Assembly: GCF_900115075.1 (NCBI RefSeq)
Contig: NZ_FOVG01000001.1
Span: forward strand, 1,364,001 to 1,428,000
DNA from: Candidatus Pantoea varia
GTDB taxonomy: Bacteria > Pseudomonadota > Gammaproteobacteria > Enterobacterales > Enterobacteriaceae
Direction of reading: 5' to 3'
Length of the DNA: 64,000 bases
Shown here: positions 19,572 to 30,647 of the stretch, in pieces
How the letters are laid out: every line of letters begins with the position of its first letter
Numbering within the stretch: the stretch's first letter is position 1
Program-made: the position numbers and the translations under genes
The notes under the pieces: model-generated
The model's database searches: none
Seen by the model: only the letters and a program-made list of their open reading frames with translations
What the model was told of the DNA's origin: nothing

Positions 19572-21959
19572 TCAATCCCTCAAGGTTGCCTGGAATCGCT
19601 CTTTTAATGCCGCAACGCATTTGCCAACGGTCGCGGCAATCTCCTCTTCTTCGAGTGTCCGGCTGGTATCCTGCAAAATCAGGCTGATTGCGAGGCTCTT
19701 GTAGCCCTCAGAAACGCCCTTACCGCGGTACACGTCAAACAAGTTTACGCCAACTACCTGATTTACGCCAACTTTCTTACACTCCGCGATGATATCTGCT
19801 GCAGGGACGTTTTCAGCCACCACAACGGCAATATCACGACGGTTCGCCGGGAAGCGAGAAATCTCGCGCGCGTCAGGCAGGACGCGGTCTGCGACCTTAT
19901 TCCAAAGCAGTTCAAAGACTAAGGTGCGGCCATTGAGATCAAGCTTACGTTCCAGCTCAGGATGAACCACGCCGATAAATCCGATATGTTCATCACGCAA
20001 ATAAATCGCCGCGCTCTGTCCTGGATGCAACGCCGGATTAACTTCAGCCCGGAAGCTGATGTCATCCAGTTTGCCGGTTAAATCGAGCAGCGACTCTAAA
20101 TCGCCTTTCAAATCATAGAAGTCAACTGTCTGACGCGCCAGATCCCAGTGCTCTTCAACACGGTTACCGCTGATGACGCCAGCCAGCATAAGATCCTGAC
20201 GGATACCTAAATCCGCCTGGGTATCCGGCACAAAGCGTAAGCCGCTCTCAAACAGGCGCACGCGGCTCTGCTGACGGTTCTGGTTATAGACCACCGCGCT
20301 GAGCAGACCGGTCCAGAGTGACAGACGCATGGTCGACATTTCGCTGGAAATCGGGCTAGGCAGTAACAGCGCATCTTCACCCGGATGCAGCAGCTGCTGG
20401 ATATTCGGATCGACGAAGCTGTAGGTAATCGCTTCCTGATAACCTTTATCGACCAGCAGGTTTTTAGCGCGTTTCAGCGACAGGTTCGCTTCTCGGTGCT
20501 GGGTCATGACCAGACCGGCCTGTACCGGCACATCCGGAATGTTGTTGTAACCGTAGACACGGGCTACTTCTTCAACCAGATCTTCTTCAATCGCCATATC
20601 GAAGCGCCAGCTCGGGGCGACCGCCTGCCACTGCCCTTCACCTACGGTTACTTCACAGCCGAGGCGCGTCAGAATGTCAGTGACCTGCTCATCCGCAATC
20701 ACGTGACCAATCAGACGGTCCAGTTTTTCACGACGCAGCGTAATAGTTGCCGGTACAGGCAGGGCTGCCTGATGGGTCTGATCGATGATCGGGCCGGCTT
20801 CACCGCCGCAGATGGACAGCAGCAGCTGGGTCGCGCGCTCCAGCGCGGTGTGTTGCAGCGCCGGGTCAACGCCACGCTCGTAGCGATGTGACGCGTCAGT
20901 GTGCAGACCGTGACGACGGGCGCGGCCAGTGATAGAGAGCGGATCAAACCAGGCGCACTCGAACAGGATGTTCTGCGTTTCGCCGTTCACACCCGAATGT
21001 TCGCCACCAAAGATACCGGCCATCGCCAGCGCTTTCTGATGATCAGCGATCACTAAGGTATCACTCTGCAGGCTGGCTTCAGTACCATCCAGCAGCGTCA
21101 GCTTTTCGCCCTCTTTCGCCATGCGCACCACGATACCGCCGTCAATGCGGTCCAGGTCGAAGGCGTGCATCGGCTGACCCAGCTCCAGCAGAACGTAGTT
21201 GGTAATATCCACGACCGGATCGATTGAGCGAATGCCGCAGCGACGCAGCTTCTCTTTCATCCACAGTGGCGTTGACGCCTTAACGTTAATCCCTTTTACT
21301 ACGCGACCCAGATAGCGCGGACAGGCTTCTGTCGCATCAACCTGAATCGGGAAAGTGTCGTTCAGCGTAGCCGCGACAGGCTGCATCTCTGGCACGCTCA
21401 GCGGTAAACCGTTCAGCACTGCAACATCACGCGCAATACCGATCAGCCCCAGGCAGTCAGCGCGGTTAGGTGTGACGCTGATTTCAATGGTGCTGTCATC
21501 CAGCTGCAGGTAAGCGCGGATGTCAGTGCCAATCGGCGCATCGGCAGGCAGTTCGATGATACCGTTGTGGTCGTCGGAAATACCCAGCTCCGAGAAGGAG
21601 CAGAGCATGCCTTCAGACGGCTCGCCACGCAGTTTGGCCGCCTTGATTTTGAAATCACCAGGCAGCACAGCGCCTACGGTCGCAACGGCGACTTTCAGTC
21701 CCTGACGGCAGTTCGGCGCGCCACAGACGATATCCAGCAGGCGATCGCCGCCCACATTGATTTTGGTTACACGCAGCTTGTCGGCATTGGGGTGCTGACC
21801 GCACTCCACCACTTCACCGACCACGACGCCGTGAAACGCACCGGCAACTGGCTCAACGCCGTCCACTTCCAGACCGGCCATGGTGATTTGTTCAGACAGC
21901 GCGGCGCTGTCCAGGGCTGGATTTACCCATTCGCGTAACCAGAGTTCACTGAATTTCAT
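19572..21959 (-). CDS. pheT: Phenylalanyl-tRNA synthetase beta subunit
   Basis: PheT forms the alpha2beta2 enzyme with PheS; the beta subunit binds tRNA and edits mischarged Tyr. It has 795 residues, identical in length to E. coli. Domains run in the order: N-terminal tRNA-binding OB fold ([19 protein letters not shown]), B3/B4 editing domain, B5 domain, catalytic-like domain and C-terminal ferredoxin-fold anticodon domain ([12 protein letters not shown]). It lies 14 bp after pheS. Confidence 0.98.
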
Positions 21960-21973
21960 TGGATATCCTGCCC

Positions 21974-22975
<1,002 letters not shown>

Positions 22976-23031
22976 TCAGGCTGGTCAGTTCTCGTTGGGA
23001 CCTGCCGGTCCAATATACTTACGCCAGAAAC

Positions 23032-23057
23032 AAAAAAGCCTCCACGAGGGAGGCTTT
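23032..23057 (-). terminator. pheST attenuator terminator
   Basis: AAAGCCTCC and GGAGGCTTT pair, with a T-run on the minus strand, between pheM and pheS. It is the termination hairpin of the phenylalanine attenuator. Confidence 0.85.
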
Positions 23058-23104
23058 CAGCGCGATTTTTCGTTTCTTCTCTTATGCGCAAAAGCCCCCG
23101 AATG

Positions 23105-23149
23105 TCAGGCGCTAAAGTAAAAAAAGAAACGGAAAATAGCAGCGTTCAT
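23105..23149 (-). CDS. pheM: PheM leader peptide of the pheST operon
   Basis: This 14-codon reading frame translates as MNAAIFRFFFYFSA; the E. coli leader differs only in the last residue as I recall it. Five of the 14 codons are Phe. When charged tRNA-Phe is scarce the ribosome stalls here and the downstream terminator fails to form, raising pheST expression. It lies between the rplT terminator and pheS, as in E. coli. Confidence 0.93.
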   Translation of the reverse strand: MNAAIFRFFFYFSA

Positions 23150-23238
23150 GCTTGCGGTTACCTTGTCATGCTCTACAGGGGGTCTATTGAAATGCTCAGC
23201 GACGAAAATGTCAATCATTTGCGTAAGTTACAGGCAAT

Positions 23239-23262
23239 AAAAAAGGGAGCAAGCTCCCTTTT
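23239..23262 (-). terminator. Terminator after rplT
   Basis: GGGAG and CTCCC pair around CAAG, followed by six T on the minus strand, 10 bp past the rplT stop. It probably terminates partly, allowing read-through into pheM-pheST. Confidence 0.75.
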
Positions 23263-23271
23263 CCATCTGAC

Positions 23272-23628
<357 letters not shown>

Positions 23629-23672
23629 TTAGCTCTCCTGTTTAATATTCTGAATTAATGAAAAAAATTTAC

Positions 23673-23894
<222 letters not shown>

Positions 23895-23969
23895 TTAATA
23901 ACATGACCCAGACAGGCGAACAGTTAACCGCACAGCGCGAACGCTGCGCGGAAAATGCTACTTGAAAGC

Positions 23970-24521
23970 CTACTGTTTCTTCTTAGGAGCGAGCACCATG
24001 ATCATCTGGCGGCCTTCGATCTTCGAAGGGAAGGATTCGACAATGGCCAAATCCAGATCTTCACACAGGTCTTTACGGACGCGGTTAAGCACTTCCATAC
24101 CGATCTGCTGGTGCGCCATCTCACGACCGCGGAAGCGGAGCGTGATTTTGGCTTTATCGCCTTCTTCCAGAAAGCGAATCAGGTTGCGTAGTTTGACCTG
24201 ATAGTCGCCATCATCGGTTCCAGGACGGAATTTGATTTCCTTAACCTGAATAACTTTTTGCTTCTTCTTCTGTTCCTTAGAAGATTTGCTTTTTTCATAG
24301 AGGAACTTGCCGTAATCCATAATGCGGCAAACCGGCGGTTCGGCATTCGGGCTGATTTCAACTAAATCGCCGCCCGCTTCCTCGGCTTTTTCCAAAGCTT
24401 CGCGTAATGTGACAATGCCGATCGGCTCGCCATCCATGCCTGTTAAGCGCACTTCGGTAGCACGGATCTCACTGTTAATTTTGTTCGGACGCGTAGGTAG
24501 TACTCGTTTTCCGCCTTTAAT
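23970..24521 (-). CDS. infC: Translation initiation factor IF-3, with AUU start codon
   Basis: IF-3 discriminates start codons and prevents subunit joining. The ATG and GTG frames visible downstream truncate the N-terminus. The true start is the ATT at 24519-24521, preceded by GGAGGAATAAAGT, giving [20 protein letters not shown] and 183 residues (E. coli 180). Use of AUU underlies autoregulation: IF-3 rejects its own non-canonical start when abundant. The N-domain, linker ([15 protein letters not shown]) and C-domain ([16 protein letters not shown]) are intact. It is 3 bp after thrS. Confidence 0.97.
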   Translation of the reverse strand: MKGGKRVLPTRPNKINSEIRATEVRLTGMDGEPIGIVTLREALEKAEEAGGDLVEISPNAEPPVCRIMDYGKFLYEKSKSSKEQKKKQKVIQVKEIKFRPGTDDGDYQVKLRNLIRFLEEGDKAKITLRFRGREMAHQQIGMEVLNRVRKDLCEDLDLAIVESFPSKIEGRQMIMVLAPKKKQ

Positions 24522-24524
24522 ACT

Positions 24525-26453
24525 TTATTCCTCCAATTGTTGAAGATTTCGGCTGCGAATCTCTTGCTGAAGTTTCTCAACAAGCACATCGACATCCATC
24601 GACCCAAGGTCTTTACCACGGCGGGTGCGAACGGCAACTTTGCCAGCTTCCACCTCTTTATCACCGCAGACCAACATATAAGGGACGCGACGTAATGTGT
24701 GCTCGCGGATTTTAAAGCCTATCTTCTCATTTCTCAAGTCTGCCTTCACACGAATGCCAGCATTCTGCAGCTTACGCGTCAAAGACTCAACATATTCTGC
24801 TTGTCCATCGGTAATATTCATTACCACGACTTGCAGCGGTGCCAGCCAGGTTGGGAAGAAACCGGCAAATTCTTCGGTAAGAATACCGATGAAACGCTCC
24901 ATTGATCCCAGAATCGCACGGTGAATCATCACTGGCGTCTGACGATCATTGTTTTCACCCACGTAGGTGGCTTCAAGGCGTTTTGGCAGGGAGAAGTCTA
25001 GCTGAACTGTTCCGCACTGCCAGGCGCGATCAAGACAATCGTACAAAGTGAACTCAATTTTAGGACCGTAGAACGCGCCTTCGCCTGGCTGGAACTCAAA
25101 CTCAATGTTGTTTTCGTTCAGCGCGGCAGCCAGATCTTCCTCGGCACGATCCCACATGTCGTCTGTTCCGATGCGCTTCTCAGGACGGGTGGATAACTTC
25201 ACCACAATCTTTTCAAAGCCGAAGGTGCTGTACATGTCATAAACCATGCGGATACAGCTGTTCACTTCGTCACGCACCTGCTCTTCTGTACAGAAGACGT
25301 GTGCATCATCCTGGGTAAAGCCACGTACGCGCATCAGACCGTGCAGCGCACCTGATGGCTCGTTACGGTGACAGCTGCCGAACTCTGCCATACGCAGCGG
25401 CAGGTCACGATAGGATTTCAGACCCTGATTAAAGATCTGAACATGCCCAGGACAGTTCATCGGTTTGATGCAATATTCACGGTTCTCAGATGAGGTGGTG
25501 AACATCGCTTCTTTATAGTTTTCCCAGTGCCCGGTTTTTTCCCACAGGACCCGATCCATCATGAATGGACCTTTCACTTCCTGGTACTGGTACTCTTTTA
25601 ACTTGCTGCGGACAAATACTTCCAGCTCGCGGAAGATGGTCCAGCCGTCATTATGCCAGAAGACCATGCCTGGTGCTTCTTCCTGCATGTGGTAGAGATC
25701 CAGCTGCTTACCAATCTTACGATGGTCACGCTTCGCCGCCTCTTCCAGACGCTGCAGATAAGCTGCCAGCTGCTTTTTGTCTGCCCATGCGGTGCCATAG
25801 ATACGCTGCAGCATTTTGTTGTTGCTGTCGCCGCGCCAGTAGGCGCCGGAGATCTTCTGCAGTTTAAAATGATGGCAGAACCGCATGTTCGGCACGTGCG
25901 GACCGCGGCACATGTCGACATATTCTTCGTGATGATACAGGCCTGGCTTATCGTCATGGCTGATGTTTTCATCAAGAATGGTGGTCTTGTAAATCTCGCC
26001 GCGTGCCGCAAACACGTCGCGTGCTTCCTGCCAGCTGACTTTCTTCTTCACCACATCGTAGTTGGTTTCAGCCAACTGATGCATGCGTTTTTCCAGCAGG
26101 TCGATATCTTCCTGGGTCAGGGTACGATCGATGTCGACATCATAATAGAAGCCGTTATCAATGACCGGGCCAATCGCCATTTTGGTATCCGGCCACAGCT
26201 GTTTAATCGCATGCCCTAACAGGTGCGCACAGGAGTGACGGATGATTTCCAGACCCGCTTCATCTTTAGCGGTAATAATCGCGACGGCGGCATCTTCGGT
26301 GATGGGATCAACAGCATCAACCAGTTCACCGTTAACACGGCCAGCGATACAGGCTTTCGCCAGACCCGGACCGATGTCGAGCGCAATATCCATCACACTG
26401 ACAGGGCGGTCAAACACGCGCTGGCTGCCATCAGGAAGCGTAATTACAGGCAT
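24525..26453 (-). CDS. thrS: Threonyl-tRNA synthetase
   Basis: ThrS charges tRNA-Thr and edits Ser-tRNA-Thr. It has 642 residues, as in E. coli. Domains: N1 TGS domain ([15 protein letters not shown]), N2 editing domain with [10 protein letters not shown] and the CRGPHVPN block, class II catalytic core with zinc ligands ([21 protein letters not shown], and the C-terminal His in [13 protein letters not shown]), and an anticodon domain. Translation is autoregulated by the tRNA-like leader described separately. Confidence 0.98.
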   Translation of the reverse strand: MPVITLPDGSQRVFDRPVSVMDIALDIGPGLAKACIAGRVNGELVDAVDPITEDAAVAIITAKDEAGLEIIRHSCAHLLGHAIKQLWPDTKMAIGPVIDNGFYYDVDIDRTLTQEDIDLLEKRMHQLAETNYDVVKKKVSWQEARDVFAARGEIYKTTILDENISHDDKPGLYHHEEYVDMCRGPHVPNMRFCHHFKLQKISGAYWRGDSNNKMLQRIYGTAWADKKQLAAYLQRLEEAAKRDHRKIGKQLDLYHMQEEAPGMVFWHNDGWTIFRELEVFVRSKLKEYQYQEVKGPFMMDRVLWEKTGHWENYKEAMFTTSSENREYCIKPMNCPGHVQIFNQGLKSYRDLPLRMAEFGSCHRNEPSGALHGLMRVRGFTQDDAHVFCTEEQVRDEVNSCIRMVYDMYSTFGFEKIVVKLSTRPEKRIGTDDMWDRAEEDLAAALNENNIEFEFQPGEGAFYGPKIEFTLYDCLDRAWQCGTVQLDFSLPKRLEATYVGENNDRQTPVMIHRAILGSMERFIGILTEEFAGFFPTWLAPLQVVVMNITDGQAEYVESLTRKLQNAGIRVKADLRNEKIGFKIREHTLRRVPYMLVCGDKEVEAGKVAVRTRRGKDLGSMDVDVLVEKLQQEIRSRNLQQLEE

Positions 26454-26560
26454 TTCATATCCTTATTTGCAGTGGTAAGCCACACGAAAGCCTACATGCA
26501 ACGTAATGTAAAATTAGTGACCTGGCGTGATATCAGACCCACATTGTCGGAATGTCACCA
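26454..26560 (-). promoter_or_regulatory. thrS translational operator with tRNA-Thr anticodon mimic
   Basis: On the minus strand, bases 26495 to 26475 form a stem (GTAGGCT/GGCTTAC with two wobble pairs) closing a 7-base loop TTCGTGT. The triplet CGT sits at the anticodon position of a 7-base anticodon-like loop, matching a tRNA-Thr anticodon. This is the known arrangement for ThrS binding its own leader and blocking ribosome entry at the AAGGA just downstream. A second stem further upstream is likely but not mapped. Confidence 0.8.
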
Positions 26561-26641
26561 GGATTGCGGTGCGGTGCAGATGATAGCAGTTTTCCCCGGC
26601 GAGAAAAACCCATGCCCTTTTCGCTAAGCCGTGGAGAGAAC

Positions 26642-26673
26642 AAAAAAAAACGGCCTGACGTCATGTCAGGCCG
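26642..26673 (-). terminator. ydiY terminator
   Basis: CGGCCTGAC and GTCAGGCCG form a 9-bp stem followed by nine T on the minus strand, directly after ydiY. Confidence 0.88.
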
Positions 26674-26699
26674 CCGGGGATACCACGGTCAAAATGCGC

Positions 26700-27461
26700 T
26701 TACATCGCGTAAGAGAGCATGATTGAGGTTTTGGTATCCGTACGATCCGGCGCAGATTCTGGCGGATTGTTGTTCCAGGTGACATTGTAAGCCAGCTTCA
26801 GCGCGAAATGGCTGTTGATCGCCACCTGCAGGCCGGTTTCCGAGTTGACTGTGGTGTCTTCTCCGAAGCTGCTCAGCACGGAGACGCCCTGAATGAATTT
26901 GGTGGTGTCGGTCAGCTGCCACTGATAGCTGACTGCGCCATAGCCCAGCGCCTTAGTCTGATGACCGCCCGCGTGGTAGTCGTCATAACGTACACCCGGA
27001 CCGAATTCCGCACGCAGCGAGTGTACCGGACCGTTCAGGATCTGACGACCGTAACCGGCCGTCAGCACGTCACGTGAATCGTAACCATTGAAACGATCGC
27101 TTAACCAGCTCGCCTGTCCAAACAGGTAGTCATAGGAGTTGAGGTTATAGCGTGAACGACCACCAATGTTGTACGTCTCAGAAGAGCGTTCATCGTTTGA
27201 CGAGGTGTTGGCTGCGTTACCCCACAAGCTGTAAGCCATAGACGACTGATACCAGGTCATATTGGTCTGAGCAGTCGTTGATGAACTGGTGGTGTTACCG
27301 GTTTGCGCCAGGTATCCCGCAGCAGCAGAACCTTCAAACGGCTTTTTCGCTGTAGAAGGGTCATCCATTGACGTGAATACGGCGTTATCGGCCAGTGCCT
27401 GGTGACAAAAAGCTCCGGCGGAGAGCAAAAGAACAGCAGACAGCTTGTTATAGGCTTTCAT
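26700..27461 (-). CDS. ydiY: YdiY, DUF481 acid-inducible outer-membrane barrel protein
   Basis: This is a predicted outer-membrane beta-barrel of unknown function (DUF481). It has 253 residues from the ATG at 27461 (E. coli 252). A Sec signal peptide is clear (LSAVLLLSAGAFCHQALA, cleavage near residue 24), followed by strand-rich sequence with alternating polarity such as GYLAQTGNTTSSSTTAQ and YDYLFGQASWLSDRF. The longer frame to 27524 would precede the signal peptide with a charged stretch and is rejected. It ends in a methionine rather than the usual aromatic residue. Confidence 0.9.
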   Translation of the reverse strand: MKAYNKLSAVLLLSAGAFCHQALADNAVFTSMDDPSTAKKPFEGSAAAGYLAQTGNTTSSSTTAQTNMTWYQSSMAYSLWGNAANTSSNDERSSETYNIGGRSRYNLNSYDYLFGQASWLSDRFNGYDSRDVLTAGYGRQILNGPVHSLRAEFGPGVRYDDYHAGGHQTKALGYGAVSYQWQLTDTTKFIQGVSVLSSFGEDTTVNSETGLQVAINSHFALKLAYNVTWNNNPPESAPDRTDTKTSIMLSYAM

Positions 27462-27812
27462 TAAATGTGATCCGTGCAACGGTTTAAAAAACGGAGAGTC
27501 TGAAGCGTTTTGCCGGGCATTCAATGCAATTTACGGTAAGTTTTGTAAAAAATTATTAACTTACACAAAATGCCTGGAATCGCCCTGACAACCCTTGTTA
27601 ATTGGGACTCATCTCATTAACGTCGCGCATTATAGTGCTGCAAAAATGAAAAGCCAGACGTAACGGCAGAAGAATTTTGCATCACCGCACTGGCTCCTTA
27701 CACAGATTTACGCTATGCATCACGTCAGACACGCAGCATCTCCTTCATAATTCGCCTGATTTTTCACCATAGTCTACGCTCAGTTCAGTTTCCTTTCCCC
27801 CGGAGGTGCCTC
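27462..27812. other. Gap between ydiY and ydiZ where E. coli carries pfkB
   Basis: No coding sequence and no remnant of pfkB is visible in these 351 bp. On the minus strand a perfect TATAAT (27634-27629) is a candidate -10 for ydiY, with only a weak -35. GTTAAT and ATTAAC face each other around 27598-27620. Confidence 0.5.
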
Positions 27813-28133
27813 ATGAGCAGCAATGAATTAACCCGCTATATCGTGACCTTTCATTATCAGGAATCGGGATTAAGTGACATCCTGGAGCTGACCAGCGCGA
27901 TGACCGCCGCCGGTTTTACGACCACGCTGGCGGATGACAGTGGCCATCCTCATGAGCTGGGTACCAACAGCTATGGCATTGTCAGCACGCTGGACGCGGA
28001 AGATCTGCGGCAGCAGGTTACTGCGGCCGGTGAAAGCGCGCTGGGTCAGAGACCTGAGGTGACCGTCACGACCTTCGGGGAGTATCTGCGCGACGCCGCC
28101 GATCATCGCCCCGCCACCTCTGCGCCAGAATAA
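27813..28133 (+). CDS. ydiZ: YdiZ, GhoS-like endoribonuclease-antitoxin family protein
   Basis: The 106-residue protein resembles GhoS, the antitoxin of the type V GhoTS system, which cleaves ghoT toxin mRNA: RYIVTFHYQE aligns with the GhoS N-terminal strand, and ADDSGHPHELGTNSYGIVS with its ADEYGIPRQLNENSFAI segment. The ferredoxin-like alpha/beta pattern is therefore likely. No small hydrophobic GhoT-like frame is present on either side, so whether it acts as an antitoxin is unknown. An ATG with CGGAGGTG upstream supports the start. Position before yniA matches E. coli ydiZ. Confidence 0.82.
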   Translation: MSSNELTRYIVTFHYQESGLSDILELTSAMTAAGFTTTLADDSGHPHELGTNSYGIVSTLDAEDLRQQVTAAGESALGQRPEVTVTTFGEYLRDAADHRPATSAPE

Positions 28134-28211
28134 GAGGTGCAATCGTGCGGGTTTTGGTGAATATTTAGGCATCACAATCTGACTTACGCAGCGAATAACG
28201 AGGATAGCCCT

Positions 28212-29105
28212 ATGTGGTCAGCCATTAGTCGTCTGTTAAGCGAGCAGTTAGGCAACGCCGAAATCACTCAACGTCACGCCCTTGCGGGAGGTGATATTCA
28301 TCCCACCTGGCATATCCGTTACGGTGACCACGACGTCTTCGTCAAAAGTAACAGCCGCGAGATGCTCTCGCTCTTTACCTGGGAAGCCGATCAACTGGCG
28401 TTGCTGGCGCGCACCGGCACGGTTCGGGTGCCTAAAGTTTATGGTGTGGGCCATCATCGTGAAGAGAGCTTTCTGCTGCTGGAGTACATCCGGCCACAGC
28501 CACTTGATGAGCAGAGCGCGTATCAGTTGGGTCAGCAACTGGCGCACCTGCACCAGTGGAGCGAGCAGACGCAGTTCGGGCTGGATTTCGACAACAACAT
28601 CACCACGACGCCCCAACCTAATAGCTGGCTGCGACGCTGGTCGGTCTTTTTTGCCGAACAGCGCATTGGCTGGCAATTGCAGCTGGCGGCGGAAAAAGGC
28701 ATTCAGTACGGGGATACAGAGCTGATTGTTGCCTCCGTGCAGCGGGTGCTCGCCTCGCATCATCCGCAACCTTCACTGCTGCATGGCGATCTCTGGCCTG
28801 CTAACTGCGCCAGCAGTGACAACGGTCCCTGGCTGTTCGATCCCGCCTGCTACTGGGGCGACCGCGAATGCGATTTAGCGATGCTGAGCTGGTACCCCGA
28901 CCTGCCTCGTCAGATTTACGACGGCTATCAGTCGGTATGGCCATTACCGGATGGATTTTCGCAGCGTCTGCCGGTCTACCAGCTCTACTATCTGCTGAAC
29001 CGGGCTAACGTGTTTGGCGGGCACTGGCCTGGCGATGCACAGTTCGCCATTGGCCAGTTGCTGGATGAGGATGCGCTCGGCAACAGTCAGGCCAGACCGG
29101 CCTGA
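28212..29105 (+). CDS. yniA: YniA, fructosamine kinase family protein
   Basis: The 297-residue protein has the fructosamine/ketosamine-3-kinase fold. Visible elements are the Lys-bearing strand HDVFVKSN (about 37-44), the hinge LLEYIR, the catalytic loop LLHGDLWPANCA (about 193-204) and the metal-binding FDPACYWGDRECDLAM. The family phosphorylates protein-bound or free ketosamines, promoting deglycation. E. coli YniA is 286 residues. GAGG precedes the ATG. Confidence 0.93.
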   Translation: MWSAISRLLSEQLGNAEITQRHALAGGDIHPTWHIRYGDHDVFVKSNSREMLSLFTWEADQLALLARTGTVRVPKVYGVGHHREESFLLLEYIRPQPLDEQSAYQLGQQLAHLHQWSEQTQFGLDFDNNITTTPQPNSWLRRWSVFFAEQRIGWQLQLAAEKGIQYGDTELIVASVQRVLASHHPQPSLLHGDLWPANCASSDNGPWLFDPACYWGDRECDLAMLSWYPDLPRQIYDGYQSVWPLPDGFSQRLPVYQLYYLLNRANVFGGHWPGDAQFAIGQLLDEDALGNSQARPA

Positions 29106-29117
29106 CCCTGATGTCTG

Positions 29118-29654
29118 TCAGATAAAGCCCAGCAGCGACAGCGCGAAATAACCGGCTATCGCTATCACTACCGGCAGCACATAGAGCGGGAAGACCTGCA
29201 GGAAGATGGTGTGGCGAGGAACGCGCACCTTCTCTTCCAGTTGCTGACGGGTGCGCCCTTCAGGGCCTTTTGCCTGCTCCAGAATCATCTGATCCTCAAT
29301 GCCCTCTTTGACGTGACGCGCCTGACGTCCCATCCGCGCGCCTGATGACTCCAGCGCCAGTCCGACAAAAATCAGAATGTAGATCAGCCAGAAACCCAGG
29401 TTCATCTGACCGTTAAATTCCGGCACGGGCGAGTTATGCCAGAAGACGTTCAGGAACGGCGTATTAAAACGCAGCATATCAACGATAACATGGACGAAAT
29501 CGAGCATGACGGCGTCAATGCCTGGCTGCTTTTCGCTGTGCTTAAACATAAAGCTCAGAACAGAAATAATGGTCGACATCAGCGCCACTAAAAAGAGCAC
29601 CCAGCCCGCCACTCGCTTAAGGATGGCGATACGGCCAGCCTGTTGATAGGTCAT
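29118..29654 (-). CDS. yniB: YniB, inner-membrane protein of unknown function
   Basis: The 178-residue protein matches E. coli YniB in length and sequence. Three hydrophobic segments are visible: VAGWVLFLVALMSTIISVL, FWLIYILIFVGLAL and the C-terminal YVLPVVIAIAGYFALSLLGF. GGAGATATT before the ATG at 29654 fixes the start; the longer frame to 29702 lacks support. It is convergent with yniA. No function is known. Confidence 0.9.
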   Translation of the reverse strand: MTYQQAGRIAILKRVAGWVLFLVALMSTIISVLSFMFKHSEKQPGIDAVMLDFVHVIVDMLRFNTPFLNVFWHNSPVPEFNGQMNLGFWLIYILIFVGLALESSGARMGRQARHVKEGIEDQMILEQAKGPEGRTRQQLEEKVRVPRHTIFLQVFPLYVLPVVIAIAGYFALSLLGFI

Positions 29655-29803
29655 AATATCTCCTGAACCCGGAATCCAATTTGCCGTCAGTCTACCTGCC
29701 AACGGTGAAATTTCCCAAATAAAGCGTGGCCGATCGCGCAGAGAGTGCGCCCGCAGAGAATGATGTTAAGGTAAAGCCGACTTTATTTATAAGGAGATCG
29801 CTG

Positions 29804-30472
29804 ATGAGCTGGCACCGCCCTGTCCTCGCCGCCCTGTTTGATATGGATGGTTTACTGATTGATTCTGAGCCGCTATGGGATCAGGCTGAGCTGGATATCT
29901 TTTCAACGCTGGATGTTGACCTGTCACGTCGCAGTGAAATGCCCGATACCCTGGGTCTGCGCATCGATCAGACGGTGCGGATGTGGTACGAAACGCTGCC
30001 CTGGCAGGGTCCCTCTCAGAAGGAAGTCACCGAGCGTATTATCGCGCGCGCCATGACGCTGGTGGATCAGACGCGGCCCCTGCTGCCGGGTGTGGAAAAG
30101 GCGCTGCAACTGTGCCGCGAACAGGGGCTGAAAATCGGCCTTGCCTCGGCATCGCCGCTCCGGATGCTGGAACAGGCGCTGGAAATCTTCAATCTGCGCC
30201 ACTATTTCGATGTGCTCTCTTCAGCAGAAGCACTGCCCTACAGCAAACCCCATCCGCAGGTCTACCTCAACGCTGCCGACAGCCTTGCGATCGATCCGCT
30301 CAACTGCGTCACACTGGAAGATTCCTTTAACGGCATGATCGCCACCAAAGCTGCACGTATGCGGTCAATTGTGGTGCCCGCGGCTGAACACCGCGACGAT
30401 CCCCGCTGGGCGCTGGCGGATGTCCGGCTGGACAATCTGACACAGCTCAGCCTGCAGCATCTGCAGGGATAA
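29804..30472 (+). CDS. hxpB: HxpB (YniC), HAD sugar-phosphate phosphatase
   Basis: HxpB removes phosphate from hexose phosphates such as 2-deoxyglucose-6-phosphate in the cytosol. It has 222 residues, as in E. coli. The HAD motifs are complete: DMDGLLIDSEP (nucleophile Asp and acid Asp), SASPLRM (motif II Ser), the Lys in YSKPHPQVY, and LEDSFNG (motif IV). AAGGAG lies 8 bp before the ATG at 29804, so the 26-codon upstream extension is rejected. Confidence 0.95.
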   Translation: MSWHRPVLAALFDMDGLLIDSEPLWDQAELDIFSTLDVDLSRRSEMPDTLGLRIDQTVRMWYETLPWQGPSQKEVTERIIARAMTLVDQTRPLLPGVEKALQLCREQGLKIGLASASPLRMLEQALEIFNLRHYFDVLSSAEALPYSKPHPQVYLNAADSLAIDPLNCVTLEDSFNGMIATKAARMRSIVVPAAEHRDDPRWALADVRLDNLTQLSLQHLQG

Positions 30473-30477
30473 TCAAC

Positions 30478-30503
30478 AGCCCGCCTGGTGCGGGCTTTTT
30501 TTT
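30478..30503 (+). terminator. hxpB terminator
   Basis: AGCCCGC and GCGGGCT form a stem with a CTGGT loop followed by eight T, directly after hxpB. Confidence 0.9.
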
Positions 30504-30540
30504 GCCTGTTCCCTCTCTCGCTTGATCCCGCCCACAATAA

Positions 30541-30561
30541 AATAAAACAACGTTTCATTTT
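30541..30561. promoter_or_regulatory. KdgR-like operator upstream of kduI
   Basis: AATAAAACAACGTTTCATTTT is a near-palindrome fitting the KdgR pattern RAAAYRNYRTTTYA, about 87 bp before kduI. KdgR represses pectin and glucuronate catabolism genes, including kduI-kduD, in soft-rot and related bacteria. kdgR itself is not in the window. Confidence 0.7.
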
Positions 30562-30590
30562 TATTGAATTCCCATACCACTCTGCCTAAG

Positions 30591-30618
30591 ATGCCCGAAG
30601 CGTCCCCATTCGGGGCAT
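30591..30618. repeat. Imperfect hairpin in the kduI leader
   Basis: TGCCCGAA and TTCGGGGCA pair imperfectly in the kduI 5' region, with no T-run. Its role is unknown. Confidence 0.35.
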
Positions 30619-30647
30619 GAATAACCTGACCTGCAGAGAGGCCTGAG

